From the NCBI GenBank assembly GCA_026785975.1, contig JAJAZB010000290.1, positions 1-45,813 on the forward strand: a DNA stretch of 45,813 nucleotides, written 5' to 3'. This DNA comes from Cytophagaceae bacterium (GTDB lineage: Bacteria > Bacteroidota > Bacteroidia > Cytophagales > Spirosomataceae). The notes below the pieces were generated by a model. It was given only the letters and a program-made list of their open reading frames with translations. It was not told the origin of the DNA and made no database searches. Positions 16,531 through 24,127 of this stretch are shown here, in pieces (the stretch's first letter is position 1; every line of letters begins with the position of its first letter). The position numbers and the translations under genes were made by a program.

Positions 16531-17939
16531 ATGTTCTTATTCCGGATTACTCTTCTGCTGCTAATCGCCTGCCGGGTCTCCGCTCAGGAATTTACCCCGC
16601 TCAAACCTCACGGGGCGGTACCTTCACCGCAACAAATCGCCTGGCACCGGCTCCAGTATTACGCGTTCGTGCATTTCAACATGAACACCTTCACCGACAA
16701 GGAGTGGGGCGAGGGCCGCGAAAGCCCGGAGGCCTTCAACCCGACCGCGCTCGACTGTCGGCAGTGGGCGCGCATCTGCAAGGCGGCGGGCATGAAGGGC
16801 ATTATCCTGACCGCCAAGCACCACGACGGATTTTGCCTCTGGCCAACTGCATTCAGCGAGCATTCCGTAAAAAATAGCCCCTGGCGCGAGGGCAAAGGCG
16901 ACTTGCTCCGTGAACTCGCCGATGCCTGCAAAGCCGAGGGATTGAAATTTGGCGTGTACCTCTCGCCCTGGGACCGCAACCATCCCAGCTACGGCACGCC
17001 GGAGTACAACGAAGTTTTTAAAAACACCCTCACCGAGGTACTGACCCGGTACGGCGACGTGTTTGAAGTGTGGTTTGACGGGGCCAACGGCGAAGGGCCG
17101 AACGGCAAAAAGCAGGTATACGACTGGCCGGGCTTTGTCGGGGTGGTTCGTAAACATCAACCCAACGCGCTCATTTTTAGCGACGCCGGGCCGGATATTC
17201 GCTGGATCGGGAATGAAAAAGGCCACGCCTGGGCCACCAACTGGGCCACGCTCAACCGCGATAAATTTTACCCCGGCTACCCCAAAGCGGACGAATTTAA
17301 AGCGGGCAATGAAGACGGTACCCACTGGGTGCCCGGCGAGGTGGACGTGTCGATCCGGCCGGGCTGGTACTACCACGCCGAGGAGGACGGCAAGGTCAAA
17401 ACGCCCGATTCGCTGCTGCGCATCTGGTACGCTTCGGTGGGGCAGGGAAGCAATTTGTTGCTAAATATTCCGGTGGACCGGCGCGGGCAGATTCACCCCG
17501 CCGACTCGGCCAGCCTGATAGGTTTCAAGACCCTTCGCGATAGTGCGTTTGCCCGAAATCTGGCCCTGAATCAAGTGGCCAAACCCACCACCAGCCGACC
17601 GGGAGCCGTAGCGGCGCACTTGCTCGACGGTAATCCCGACACCTACTGGAGTACGCTGCCCGGCGTCCGAACTGCCTCCATCGAACTCGAGCTGGGGGAT
17701 GATTTTAAAGAATTTACCACGGTTGTTTTGCAGGAAGGCATTCAGTTTGGGCAGCGGGTGAATCCTTCAACGTCGAAATTTTTGATTCCGAAAAAGATAA
17801 ATTTGTGGAAGTCGCGCGGGGCACTACCATTGGCCCTCAGCGCGTTCTGACGTTTCCCCGACAGCGCGCGTACCTGATGCGCATCAATATTCAGTCGGCG
17901 AAAGATAGCCCGGTACTGACTGAAATCGCGGTTTATTGA
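16531..17939 (+). pseudogene. Alpha-L-fucosidase (GH29), frameshifted near its 3' end
   Basis: Secreted retaining alpha-L-fucosidase cleaving terminal fucose from glycans. A signal peptide (about 1-18, ending RVSAQ) precedes the GH29 TIM barrel. AKHHDGF (about 95-101), YLSPWDRN and the nucleophile loop EVWFDGANGEG (Asp183) are clear. A discoidin-like beta domain starts near residue 345. The original frame stops at 17850 (439 residues) with an atypical tail. From 17763 the +2 frame continues as SFNVEIFDSEKDKFVEVARG and ends EIAVY then TGA at 17937-17939, exactly as expected for the family. GTG at 17758-17760 is followed by AA and then TCC, so one base is missing at about 17761-17762. The break falls in the accessory domain, so the truncated enzyme might still be active. 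A sequencing error is equally possible. Confidence 0.88.
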
Positions 17940-18060
17940 CCAATTTGAGCCATGAATCAGTAGCAAACCGACCCGTATGCTGCCGACCGTTGGCATGACT
18001 TTTTAGTAGTAAAATCCCGAGTTTTTTAGTCCTTTTTATTAACCCTAAAAGTTTATTACC

Positions 18061-18705
18061 ATGTCCAACAAATTGTACCTTTTCGCGCTGGCCGGTTTTG
18101 TCGGCCTGAGTGCCTGTCAGCGGCAAGTCGTGGGTGGTTTTCAAGCCTCACACCCGGAGTCGTTTGCCCGCGCTACGCCAACCGCTGCGGCGACTACCGC
18201 CCCGGATGAAGCGGTAACGGTGACCATACCTGCCCCCGAGACGGCACCGGTAGTTGCTACCCAATCGACCGAAAGTCAAGTCGTTACGTCCCGGATTGCA
18301 CAACCGGTCGTTGCTTCACCGGCGATGCTGGCCAGTGCGGCTGATCAGGCCGTTGCTGCCGCCAAGGGCACCAGGTACGAAGCCCGTGCCGAGCGTTTGC
18401 GGGTCGCGATTGCCAAAGCCCAAACAGCCTCTTCAGAAAATGTAGCGGCTGCGCCGCGCAAATTGAATTTTGCGGAAAAGGCGATGGTGAAAGCGGTGAC
18501 GAAAAAATTGAACAAGCAGATGACGAAAGCCAAACAAAGTCAAGGTCAGGATACGCAGGCGCTTAATGGCAATATCAAAATCGGCCTTATTTTGCTGGTC
18601 GCTGCCCTGGTTCTGTTCCTGATTCCGGGTTTAGGCCTGGTCGGTACCATCGTTGCCGTGATTGGTCTGGTCTTCCTGGTGCTGGGGTTGGTCAATATGG
18701 CTTAA
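18061..18705 (+). CDS. Lipoprotein with two C-terminal membrane segments, unknown function
   Basis: A 214-residue protein with a lipoprotein signal (GLSAC, Cys19). A low-complexity Ala/Thr/Pro/Val-rich linker spans about 25-95. A helical, Lys/Ala-rich stretch follows (about 95-165, containing NFAEKAMVKAVTKKLNKQMTKAK). The C-terminus is a pair of hydrophobic segments (about 176-193 and 196-213) rich in Gly, Leu and Val. Lipidation plus a C-terminal hairpin anchor suggests an envelope protein held at two points. I do not recognise the family beyond Bacteroidetes proteins of this general shape. The next gene starts 11 bases downstream, so the two may be cotranscribed. Confidence 0.85.
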   Translation: MSNKLYLFALAGFVGLSACQRQVVGGFQASHPESFARATPTAAATTAPDEAVTVTIPAPETAPVVATQSTESQVVTSRIAQPVVASPAMLASAADQAVAAAKGTRYEARAERLRVAIAKAQTASSENVAAAPRKLNFAEKAMVKAVTKKLNKQMTKAKQSQGQDTQALNGNIKIGLILLVAALVLFLIPGLGLVGTIVAVIGLVFLVLGLVNMA

Positions 18706-18715
18706 TGTTTCAGAA

Positions 18716-19441
18716 ATGATGCAAACCGTTGTTTTGCTGCACGGTTTCGGCGAAAACGCCTCCGTTTGGGATGACCTCACGGAGGCGTTTTCGCTTGAAA
18801 ACCGCGTACTAACGCCCGATTATTCCGCGCAGGCCCTGCCTTCGGTGGAGGCCTACGCCGACTGGCTTCGCGACTGGCTCGATGCCCAACAGGTAGCGCG
18901 TTGCGTGCTCATCGGTCACTCGATGGGTGGGTACATCGCATTGGCGTTTGCCGAACAGTACCCCGACCGCCTCAGGGGTCTGGGTTTGTTTCACTCAACG
19001 GCCTACGCCGACACGGAGGAGCGCCGGCAAAAACGGCTGGCGAGTATCGAGGTCCTGGAAGAAAAAGGGGCGGCGATCTTTCTCGAAGAATTTATCCCAA
19101 AAATGTACGCCGAGGCGTTTGCCGAACACCGTCCGCAGGTGATTGCTCAGCACCTGGAGTCGGTCAGGGAATTGCCCATTCAAGCGTTGATTGCCGCCAT
19201 GCGGGCCATGCGCGAACGGCCGGATCGGCGGGCGGTGTTGGAAAAAGCGCCGTTTCCGGTGCTGTTTATCATCGGCATGGCCGACCGCAGCGTATCGCCG
19301 CAGGATTCCCTGAAACAAGTGGCCCTGCCCGCCCGTGCCCACGATCTGGTGCTGGAGGGCGTGGGGCATTCGGGCATGACCGAGGCCCCCGAGGCGTGTA
19401 TCATCGCCATTCGGGAGTTTCTGGAGATGACTGAAAATTAA
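18716..19441 (+). CDS. Alpha/beta hydrolase
   Basis: Cytosolic alpha/beta-hydrolase-fold enzyme of 241 residues. The oxyanion HGFG (9-12), the nucleophile elbow GHSMGG with Ser69, Asp190 in GMADRSVSP and His218 in GVGHSGM make a complete catalytic triad. The cap domain (about 100-170) is helical. Substrate is unknown; the sequence is of the general esterase/2-hydroxy-6-oxo-acid hydrolase-like type. Two ATGs (18716 and 18719) precede MQTVVLLHGFGE; the frame is open further upstream to 18662 but that would overlap the lipoprotein gene, so the ATG pair is preferred. Confidence 0.92.
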   Translation: MMQTVVLLHGFGENASVWDDLTEAFSLENRVLTPDYSAQALPSVEAYADWLRDWLDAQQVARCVLIGHSMGGYIALAFAEQYPDRLRGLGLFHSTAYADTEERRQKRLASIEVLEEKGAAIFLEEFIPKMYAEAFAEHRPQVIAQHLESVRELPIQALIAAMRAMRERPDRRAVLEKAPFPVLFIIGMADRSVSPQDSLKQVALPARAHDLVLEGVGHSGMTEAPEACIIAIREFLEMTEN

Positions 19442-19474
19442 TGCTGAATTCTGAATGGAAAGGGGAATTTCTTG

Positions 19475-19521
19475 TACGAGTCGGGTTGACAATTTTTGAA
19501 AAGTTGTCAACCCGACTCGTA
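19475..19521. repeat. Perfect 18-bp inverted repeat
   Basis: TACGAGTCGGGTTGACAA (19475-19492) and its exact complement (19504-19521) enclose an 11-base loop. It sits between the alpha/beta hydrolase stop and the next gene's -7-like box TACTTTTG (19533-19540), so it can act as the upstream gene's 3' structure or as an operator-like palindrome over the downstream promoter. There is no T tail. Confidence 0.8.
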
Positions 19522-19566
19522 GTTTGAATTCGTACTTTTGCGCCTGAACATCAGCCTTTCTCACCG

Positions 19567-20154
19567 GTGAAAACCTTCTTTTTAAATGCATTCTGCCTGC
19601 TGGGCATGGCCGCTTTTTTAGGCGCTTGTGGCGGAGATACCGAAACCCGTCAGCCCAGCACCGACTCCACCCAAACGACCGAACCTGCCTCAGCCAAATT
19701 ACCTGCTACGGTGTCATTGGCTTTGCAAAAAATTCTGCAACCCGAGCGAGGCGGCTTGTTGCGCGGGGTCAACCTGGGGGATTCCGTCGGGCGGGTGATG
19801 CGCCTCGAAACAGCGCCGCTGACCGAAGACAGCGCCACCTACAAAGGCTTCAACGAAGTATTGACGGAAGGCATCGACGGTGAATTTGCCGATGTGCTTT
19901 ACCGCACCGATGCCCAGGGCCGGGTGGTGAGTATTCACGTCGACGTGTTTTTGAACCAACGAGCCGGGGTCGATAAGCTACTGGCGGAGTTGCAGCGGTA
20001 TTTCGGGCAGCGGTACGGAACGCCCCAGGGCACGCCCCAACGAAACGTCTGGAATTTGCCGCAGGGCCAGCAACTGAAACTCAGTGCTGAACGTGTGAAA
20101 CAGGCTCCAGGTCTGACCATTGAGTTTTCGGGGCCGAAGAAAACGGTGCAGTGA
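19567..20154 (+). CDS. Lipoprotein of unknown function
   Basis: A 195-residue predicted lipoprotein starting at GTG, with lipobox FLGAC (Cys21). A Thr/Ser/Asp-rich linker (about 25-45) leads to a soluble alpha/beta domain (about 48-185). No transmembrane segment or enzymatic motif is visible and I do not recognise the family. The -7-like TACTTTTG (19533-19540) lies 26 bases before the start, and the perfect inverted repeat sits just before it. The GTG is preferred because it directly precedes a clear signal sequence (MKTFFLNAFCLLGMAAFL). Confidence 0.85.
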   Translation: MKTFFLNAFCLLGMAAFLGACGGDTETRQPSTDSTQTTEPASAKLPATVSLALQKILQPERGGLLRGVNLGDSVGRVMRLETAPLTEDSATYKGFNEVLTEGIDGEFADVLYRTDAQGRVVSIHVDVFLNQRAGVDKLLAELQRYFGQRYGTPQGTPQRNVWNLPQGQQLKLSAERVKQAPGLTIEFSGPKKTVQ

Positions 20155-20178
20155 GTTGAATTCACTTTAACAAGACTT

Positions 20179-20286
20179 AGCCTCACCGAACCGTCGGACC
20201 GCCCCGGCCCCTCTCCACCGGAGAGGGGTGACTCAGAACCCTGGATTTACTCTCCTCTCCACCGGAGAGGGGCGGGGGGTGAGGCT
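20179..20286. repeat. Large intergenic inverted repeat with CTCTCC/GGAGAG palindromes
   Basis: Outer arms AGCCTCACC (20179-20187) and GGTGAGGCT (20278-20286) enclose two small palindromes, CCCCTCTCC-ACC-GGAGAGGGG (20208-20228) and CCTCTCC-ACC-GGAGAGG (20254-20270). A related copy with the same words occurs at 38991-39022. This indicates a dispersed repeat family rather than a gene-specific signal. The rest of the gap to 20385 holds the promoter listed next. Confidence 0.75.
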
Positions 20287-20313
20287 CCAAGCACCTTGAG
20301 CGAAAGTCCTAAA

Positions 20314-20347
20314 TTGTCTAGGCCTATCGTTTTTTTACGTAGTTTTG
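20314..20347 (+). promoter_or_regulatory. Bacteroidetes-type promoter for the envelope-glycan genes
   Basis: TTG (20314-20316), 23-base spacer, TAGTTTTG (20340-20347), about 38 bases upstream of the methyltransferase ATG at 20386. The -7 box matches TAnnTTTG fully. Confidence 0.55.
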
Positions 20348-20385
20348 AATCAAGCTCCAAAAACATCTGAAACAAGTCTACCTGA

Positions 20386-21108
20386 ATGTCCACCACCACG
20401 TCTGAAAAAAATGCTGCTTACTACGAGCAGCTTTATCAGTCGCACGCCGATCCCTGGGATTACGTGCAGGCTGCCGAACAAGCCAAGTACCGTCTGAGTC
20501 TGGAAGCGGCCCGCCGCTGGCAACCCGCTCCCCAACGAATTCTCGAAGTAGCCTGTAGCCTGGGCTACCTGACCGAGCAACTGGCCGGGTATGCCCCGGA
20601 AGTCTACGCCTTCGACGTTTCGGAAACGGCCGTGCGCCAGACCCGGCAACGCTGCGCCAGGCTCAACACGCCCACCCGTTTTGACATTCGCCCCGGCGAT
20701 GCCCTCGAACCCGACTACCCCGCAGGTCACTTCGACGTCATTTTCGCGGGCGACGTGGTACACGGGGCATTCGACGGCTCCGAACTCTCCATCCGGGCCG
20801 TGCGCGCCCTGCTGCCATTGCTGGCTTCTGGCGGCGTACTCGTGCTAACTGATTACATTCAGCCCGCTGACCAAGCCGGGTACGAACGGTTGGTGGTAAA
20901 CCAGGGCGCGCAGGTGCTGGAAAAACTGTACTTCCACGATCGCTACTGGTTCCGGCTGAAAAACGCGCTCAAATTCATGGAAAAAACGCGGGTTGCCCAA
21001 TGGTTCCTGCGCAGTCGGGCGGTGTACCAGTTTCTGAAAAAACCCGCAACTTGGCGCGGCCCGCAGGGGTCAAAGCACTTTGGTTTGGTCGTTCAACGAA
21101 AGCAATAA
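20386..21108 (+). CDS. Class I SAM-dependent methyltransferase (NodS-like)
   Basis: A 240-residue cytosolic methyltransferase. DPWDY at residues 22-26 followed by KYRLSLE is the N-terminal signature of the NodS-like branch. SAM motif I is ILEVACSLGYLTEQLA (52-67), the ribose-binding acidic residue is Asp77 in AFDVSE, and motif II/III are HFDVIFAGDVVHG and LASGGVLVLTDY. NodS methylates de-N-acetylated chitin oligomers, so the adjacent NodB-type deacetylase fusion, only five bases downstream, makes an amino-sugar or glycan substrate attractive. That link is inference from gene order and family. It is the first gene of the glycan block. Confidence 0.9.
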   Translation: MSTTTSEKNAAYYEQLYQSHADPWDYVQAAEQAKYRLSLEAARRWQPAPQRILEVACSLGYLTEQLAGYAPEVYAFDVSETAVRQTRQRCARLNTPTRFDIRPGDALEPDYPAGHFDVIFAGDVVHGAFDGSELSIRAVRALLPLLASGGVLVLTDYIQPADQAGYERLVVNQGAQVLEKLYFHDRYWFRLKNALKFMEKTRVAQWFLRSRAVYQFLKKPATWRGPQGSKHFGLVVQRKQ

Positions 21109-21113
21109 CGACC

Positions 21114-22865
21114 ATGCGCATCTTGATGACCCTTTCCCAAACTGAGGTGACGGGCGCGGAAATTTATGCCGTGACCGTGGCCGATGAACTCATCCGACGA
21201 AACCACCAGGTGGTGATCATCTCGGATACCCTGACCACGCCCACACTGGCCGGGTACGTTCCGCTGCAACTCGATAAACGCTCGTTTTGGCGGCGGCTGA
21301 AATACGTTATTTTCCTGGTGCGGTTTATGCGAAAACACCAGATTCAGGTCGTCCACGCGCATTCGCGGGCGTCGATGTGGGTGAGTTATTTTGCCAGTCG
21401 GATTGCGGGTGTGCCCATGATTAGCACCATCCACGCCCTCGAACCTTGTCACCGCACCCGCAAACTCATTCCGGCTTTTGGTGATTACGCGCTGGCCGTT
21501 TGCGAAAACGCGATGCGGAACGTCGTCGAAAACATTGGCTTTCCGGCCCACCGGATCGAGGTGTTGCGCAATGGATTCCGGCCCGCTACGGTGCTGGTTT
21601 CTGAAGAACCGACCGAAAAAATCATGACGCTCATCGGGCGGTTATCGAGTACCAAAGGCGAGGCGGCGTACCAGCTTCTCGAAAACGTGCTGCAACACGA
21701 ACAGGAATATCGGGTGGTCGTCATCGGTGGAAACCACATTCCTGAACGGTTCGAGAAATTTCGCTCGCGCATTCAATTCACCGGCCACGTTGACAATGTG
21801 GCCGACTGGATGGCGCGGAGTGCGATTGTCATTGGGTCGGGGCGGGTGGCGGTGGAGGCCCTGCTGATGGGTAAAAAAACACTGGCTTTCGGCGCATTCA
21901 GTTGCCCCGGCTTCGCGAGTGAAGAAAACCTGAACGAATGCCTGGAATCCAATTTCGGCGATATTTCTTTCGGCGGGCGTTCTTTCGACTGGGCCTTTGT
22001 CAAAACCCAGTTGGAACGCGCCAAAATCGACCCCGCACCGGCTGCCCGGTTGATTGAAACCGTCGGAGCCGTGTACAACCTCGACGGCGTGGTCGATCGC
22101 CTGGAGCAGGTGTATCGCTCAACCTGGGTACGATTCCACCAGCGCGAAATCCCGATTCTGTGCTACCATCGGCTGATTGAGAACGACGGCGAAAAAGGCC
22201 AGTTTCCCACCTACCTGCACACGGATCGGTTTGAAAAACACCTTCAGTATCTGCACACCAACGGGTACCGCACGATGTTGTTTTCGGACTTGAAAGAAGG
22301 GCCATTTTTTGACGAAACGCACCGTTCCGTGATTCTGACGTTCGATGACGGCTACGAAGACAACTACCACCTGCTGTTTCCATTGTTGAAAAAATACGGG
22401 GCCAAAGCCGTTATTTACCTGGTGTCGGGGCGGCAAAGCAATGAATGGGACGTGCCCGAAGGCGAAAAAGCCCTGCCGCTGATGCACGAGGCGCAGTGGC
22501 AGGAAATGCTGGCGAGTGGGCTGGTGGAGTTTGGCGCCCACACCATGACCCATCCCGATTTGTCGGCGATCACGCCCGAGCAGGCCAATGAAGAAATCCG
22601 GCAGTCAAAAGCCCAATTGGAGCAGGCCCTAGGCGTACCGGTTCGTACCTTTGCCTACCCGTACGGGCGGCTGTCGGCGCGGGTGAAGGAATTGACCCGG
22701 CAGGCGGGTTTTACCTACGGCATCGCCACGGATTCCGGGCCGCTGGCCGTTCACGAAGATCCGTTTGAGGTCAGGCGCATCGTGGTTTTTCCCGATACGA
22801 CCCCCCGGCGCTTCGCCCGAAAAGTAACCGGCCATTACACATTTTATCGGGCCAAAAACAAGTAA
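21114..22865 (+). CDS. Fusion of a GT-B glycosyltransferase and a NodB-type polysaccharide deacetylase
   Basis: 583 residues from the ATG at 21114; the frame is open upstream but would overlap the methyltransferase. Residues 1-330 form a GT-B fold resembling GT4: MRILMTLSQTEVTGAE, HAHSRASM, a donor-side LIGRLSSTKGE near 174, and SGRVAVEALLMGKKTLAFG near 240-260. Residues about 345-560 are a carbohydrate esterase 4 (NodB) domain with ILCYHRL, the metal/catalytic TFDDGYED near 408, the metal-binding HTMTHPD near 475, and AYPYG near 513. The protein would both add a sugar and remove N- or O-acetyl groups from the same glycan. No transmembrane segment or signal is seen, so it likely acts on the cytoplasmic side. 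Confidence 0.92.
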   Translation: MRILMTLSQTEVTGAEIYAVTVADELIRRNHQVVIISDTLTTPTLAGYVPLQLDKRSFWRRLKYVIFLVRFMRKHQIQVVHAHSRASMWVSYFASRIAGVPMISTIHALEPCHRTRKLIPAFGDYALAVCENAMRNVVENIGFPAHRIEVLRNGFRPATVLVSEEPTEKIMTLIGRLSSTKGEAAYQLLENVLQHEQEYRVVVIGGNHIPERFEKFRSRIQFTGHVDNVADWMARSAIVIGSGRVAVEALLMGKKTLAFGAFSCPGFASEENLNECLESNFGDISFGGRSFDWAFVKTQLERAKIDPAPAARLIETVGAVYNLDGVVDRLEQVYRSTWVRFHQREIPILCYHRLIENDGEKGQFPTYLHTDRFEKHLQYLHTNGYRTMLFSDLKEGPFFDETHRSVILTFDDGYEDNYHLLFPLLKKYGAKAVIYLVSGRQSNEWDVPEGEKALPLMHEAQWQEMLASGLVEFGAHTMTHPDLSAITPEQANEEIRQSKAQLEQALGVPVRTFAYPYGRLSARVKELTRQAGFTYGIATDSGPLAVHEDPFEVRRIVVFPDTTPRRFARKVTGHYTFYRAKNK

Positions 22866-22866
22866 T

Positions 22867-23032
22867 GGTTTGAAGGTTTGAAAAGGTTTGACAAGGTTTG
22901 AAGTTTGAAGGTTTGAGATTTGAAAACAGCTTTCAGGTTTGAAAAGCCAGGAAAACCTCTGGCATAAACTTTCCAACTCTCAAACCTCAAACCTTGTCAA
23001 ACCTTGTTGAACCTTCAAATCTTTTCAAACCC
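22867..23032. repeat. Inverted repeat made of GGTTTGA words
   Basis: The gap between the fusion gene and the GT9 gene holds about seven copies of (G)GTTTGA on the left (22867-22945) and several TCAAACC copies on the right (22976-23032). Together they can fold into a long imperfect stem. It contains no open frame and ends five bases before the ATG at 23038, so any mRNA structure would lie in the ribosome-binding region. Confidence 0.7.
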
Positions 23033-23037
23033 CAAAT

Positions 23038-24036
23038 ATGCACATCCTGTTGAGCCGCACTGACCGTATCGGCGACGTGATGCTGACTTTACCGTTGGCT
23101 GGCGCGCTGAAAACGCGGCTGCCCCACCCGGTGCGCATTACGTTTCTGGGGGCCAGCTACACGCGCGATGTCGTGGCGTGCTGCCAGTACGTCGACGACT
23201 TTGTGGCCTGGGATGAAACCGAAAATGATCTGGTTCCGGCGTTGAAAGCCCTCCGCGCCGACGTGATTTTGCACGTTTTTCCGGTAAAAGAAATCGCTTT
23301 TGCCGCCCTCCGGGCGAACATACCGCTTCGCGTTGGTACGCGCAACCGGGTTTTTCACTGGCTTACCTGCAATCGGCTTTTAGCCCTTTCGCGCAAAAAT
23401 TCCGACCTGCACGAAAGCCAACTGAACCTGAAGTTTCTGGAGACGTTTGGGCTTGAAAACTCGTTTGACTTACCCGAGATTCACTCGTTTTACGGCTTTC
23501 GTCCTCGGGAATCTCTGTTGCCCGGTTGGCAAAACCAGCTTGATCCGGCCCGGTGCAATATTATTTTTCACCCAAAGTCCAAAGGCTCGGCCCGGGAGTG
23601 GCGAATCGAGAATTTCATCCGGCTGGCCGAATTGCTTCCTCCCGAAACCTTCCGCATTTTCGTGACCGGCACCGCCCAGGAGGCCGCCGCCTGCGGCCCC
23701 TTGCTCACCCGGGGCTTCCCGCACGTGCGCGACCTGACGGGCCAACTTTCACTTGCCCAGTTGATTGCCTTCATCGATGCCGCCGATGGGCTGGTGGCCA
23801 ACAGCACCGGGCCGGTCCACCTGGCGGCGGCGCTGGGCAAACTTACCATCGGGCTGTACCCGACGGCCCGCCCCCTGCATCCGGGGCGCTGGCAGCCAAT
23901 TGGCCCCAGGGTTCGGGTGTTCTCGCGTCCCGGACCCTGCGCGGGTTGCCCGGCTACCGGCGGTTGTAGCTGCATCAACTCGATCCGACCCGAGGCGATT
24001 GCTGAACAGGTGCAAACCGCGATTCGGCCCGCCTGA
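23038..24036 (+). CDS. Glycosyltransferase family 9 (heptosyltransferase-like)
   Basis: GT-B enzyme of 332 residues related to ADP-heptose:LPS heptosyltransferases WaaC/WaaF. The N-terminus MHILLSRTDRIGDVMLTLPL is the GT9 signature (RxDRIGDV). The donor domain carries IIFHPKSKGSAREWR (about 175-190) and NSTGPVHLAAALGKLTIGLYP (about 257-277). The Cys-rich end CAGCPATGGCSC is typical of the family. It probably adds a sugar to lipid A-core or another envelope lipid on the inner face of the inner membrane. The donor and acceptor cannot be fixed from sequence. It lies between the glycan fusion gene and an MsbA-like exporter. Confidence 0.92.
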   Translation: MHILLSRTDRIGDVMLTLPLAGALKTRLPHPVRITFLGASYTRDVVACCQYVDDFVAWDETENDLVPALKALRADVILHVFPVKEIAFAALRANIPLRVGTRNRVFHWLTCNRLLALSRKNSDLHESQLNLKFLETFGLENSFDLPEIHSFYGFRPRESLLPGWQNQLDPARCNIIFHPKSKGSAREWRIENFIRLAELLPPETFRIFVTGTAQEAAACGPLLTRGFPHVRDLTGQLSLAQLIAFIDAADGLVANSTGPVHLAAALGKLTIGLYPTARPLHPGRWQPIGPRVRVFSRPGPCAGCPATGGCSCINSIRPEAIAEQVQTAIRPA

Positions 24037-24080
24037 AATGCGCTTCTGACCGGGTTTTCACTTATTTTTGTGAGAAAAAA

Positions 24081-24115
24081 GGGGTAGTTGAAAATTTTCA
24101 ACTCTCAACTACCCC
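24081..24115 (+). other. Leader hairpin with two alternative pairings before the ABC exporter
   Basis: GGGGTAGTTGA (24081-24091) pairs with TCAACTACCCC (24105-24115). The inner segment GTTGAAAATTTTCAAC (24087-24102) is itself a perfect palindrome that shares the GTTGA strand, so the two stems exclude each other. The stem ends 12 bases before the TTG start at 24128. A -7-like TATTTTTG (24063-24070) lies just upstream without a good -33. Confidence 0.5.
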
Positions 24116-24127
24116 CGCACTCTTAGT

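Noticed and set aside
22867-23032. GGTTTGA repeats as a CRISPR array
   Set aside because: The words are short and irregular, with no constant repeat-spacer pattern.
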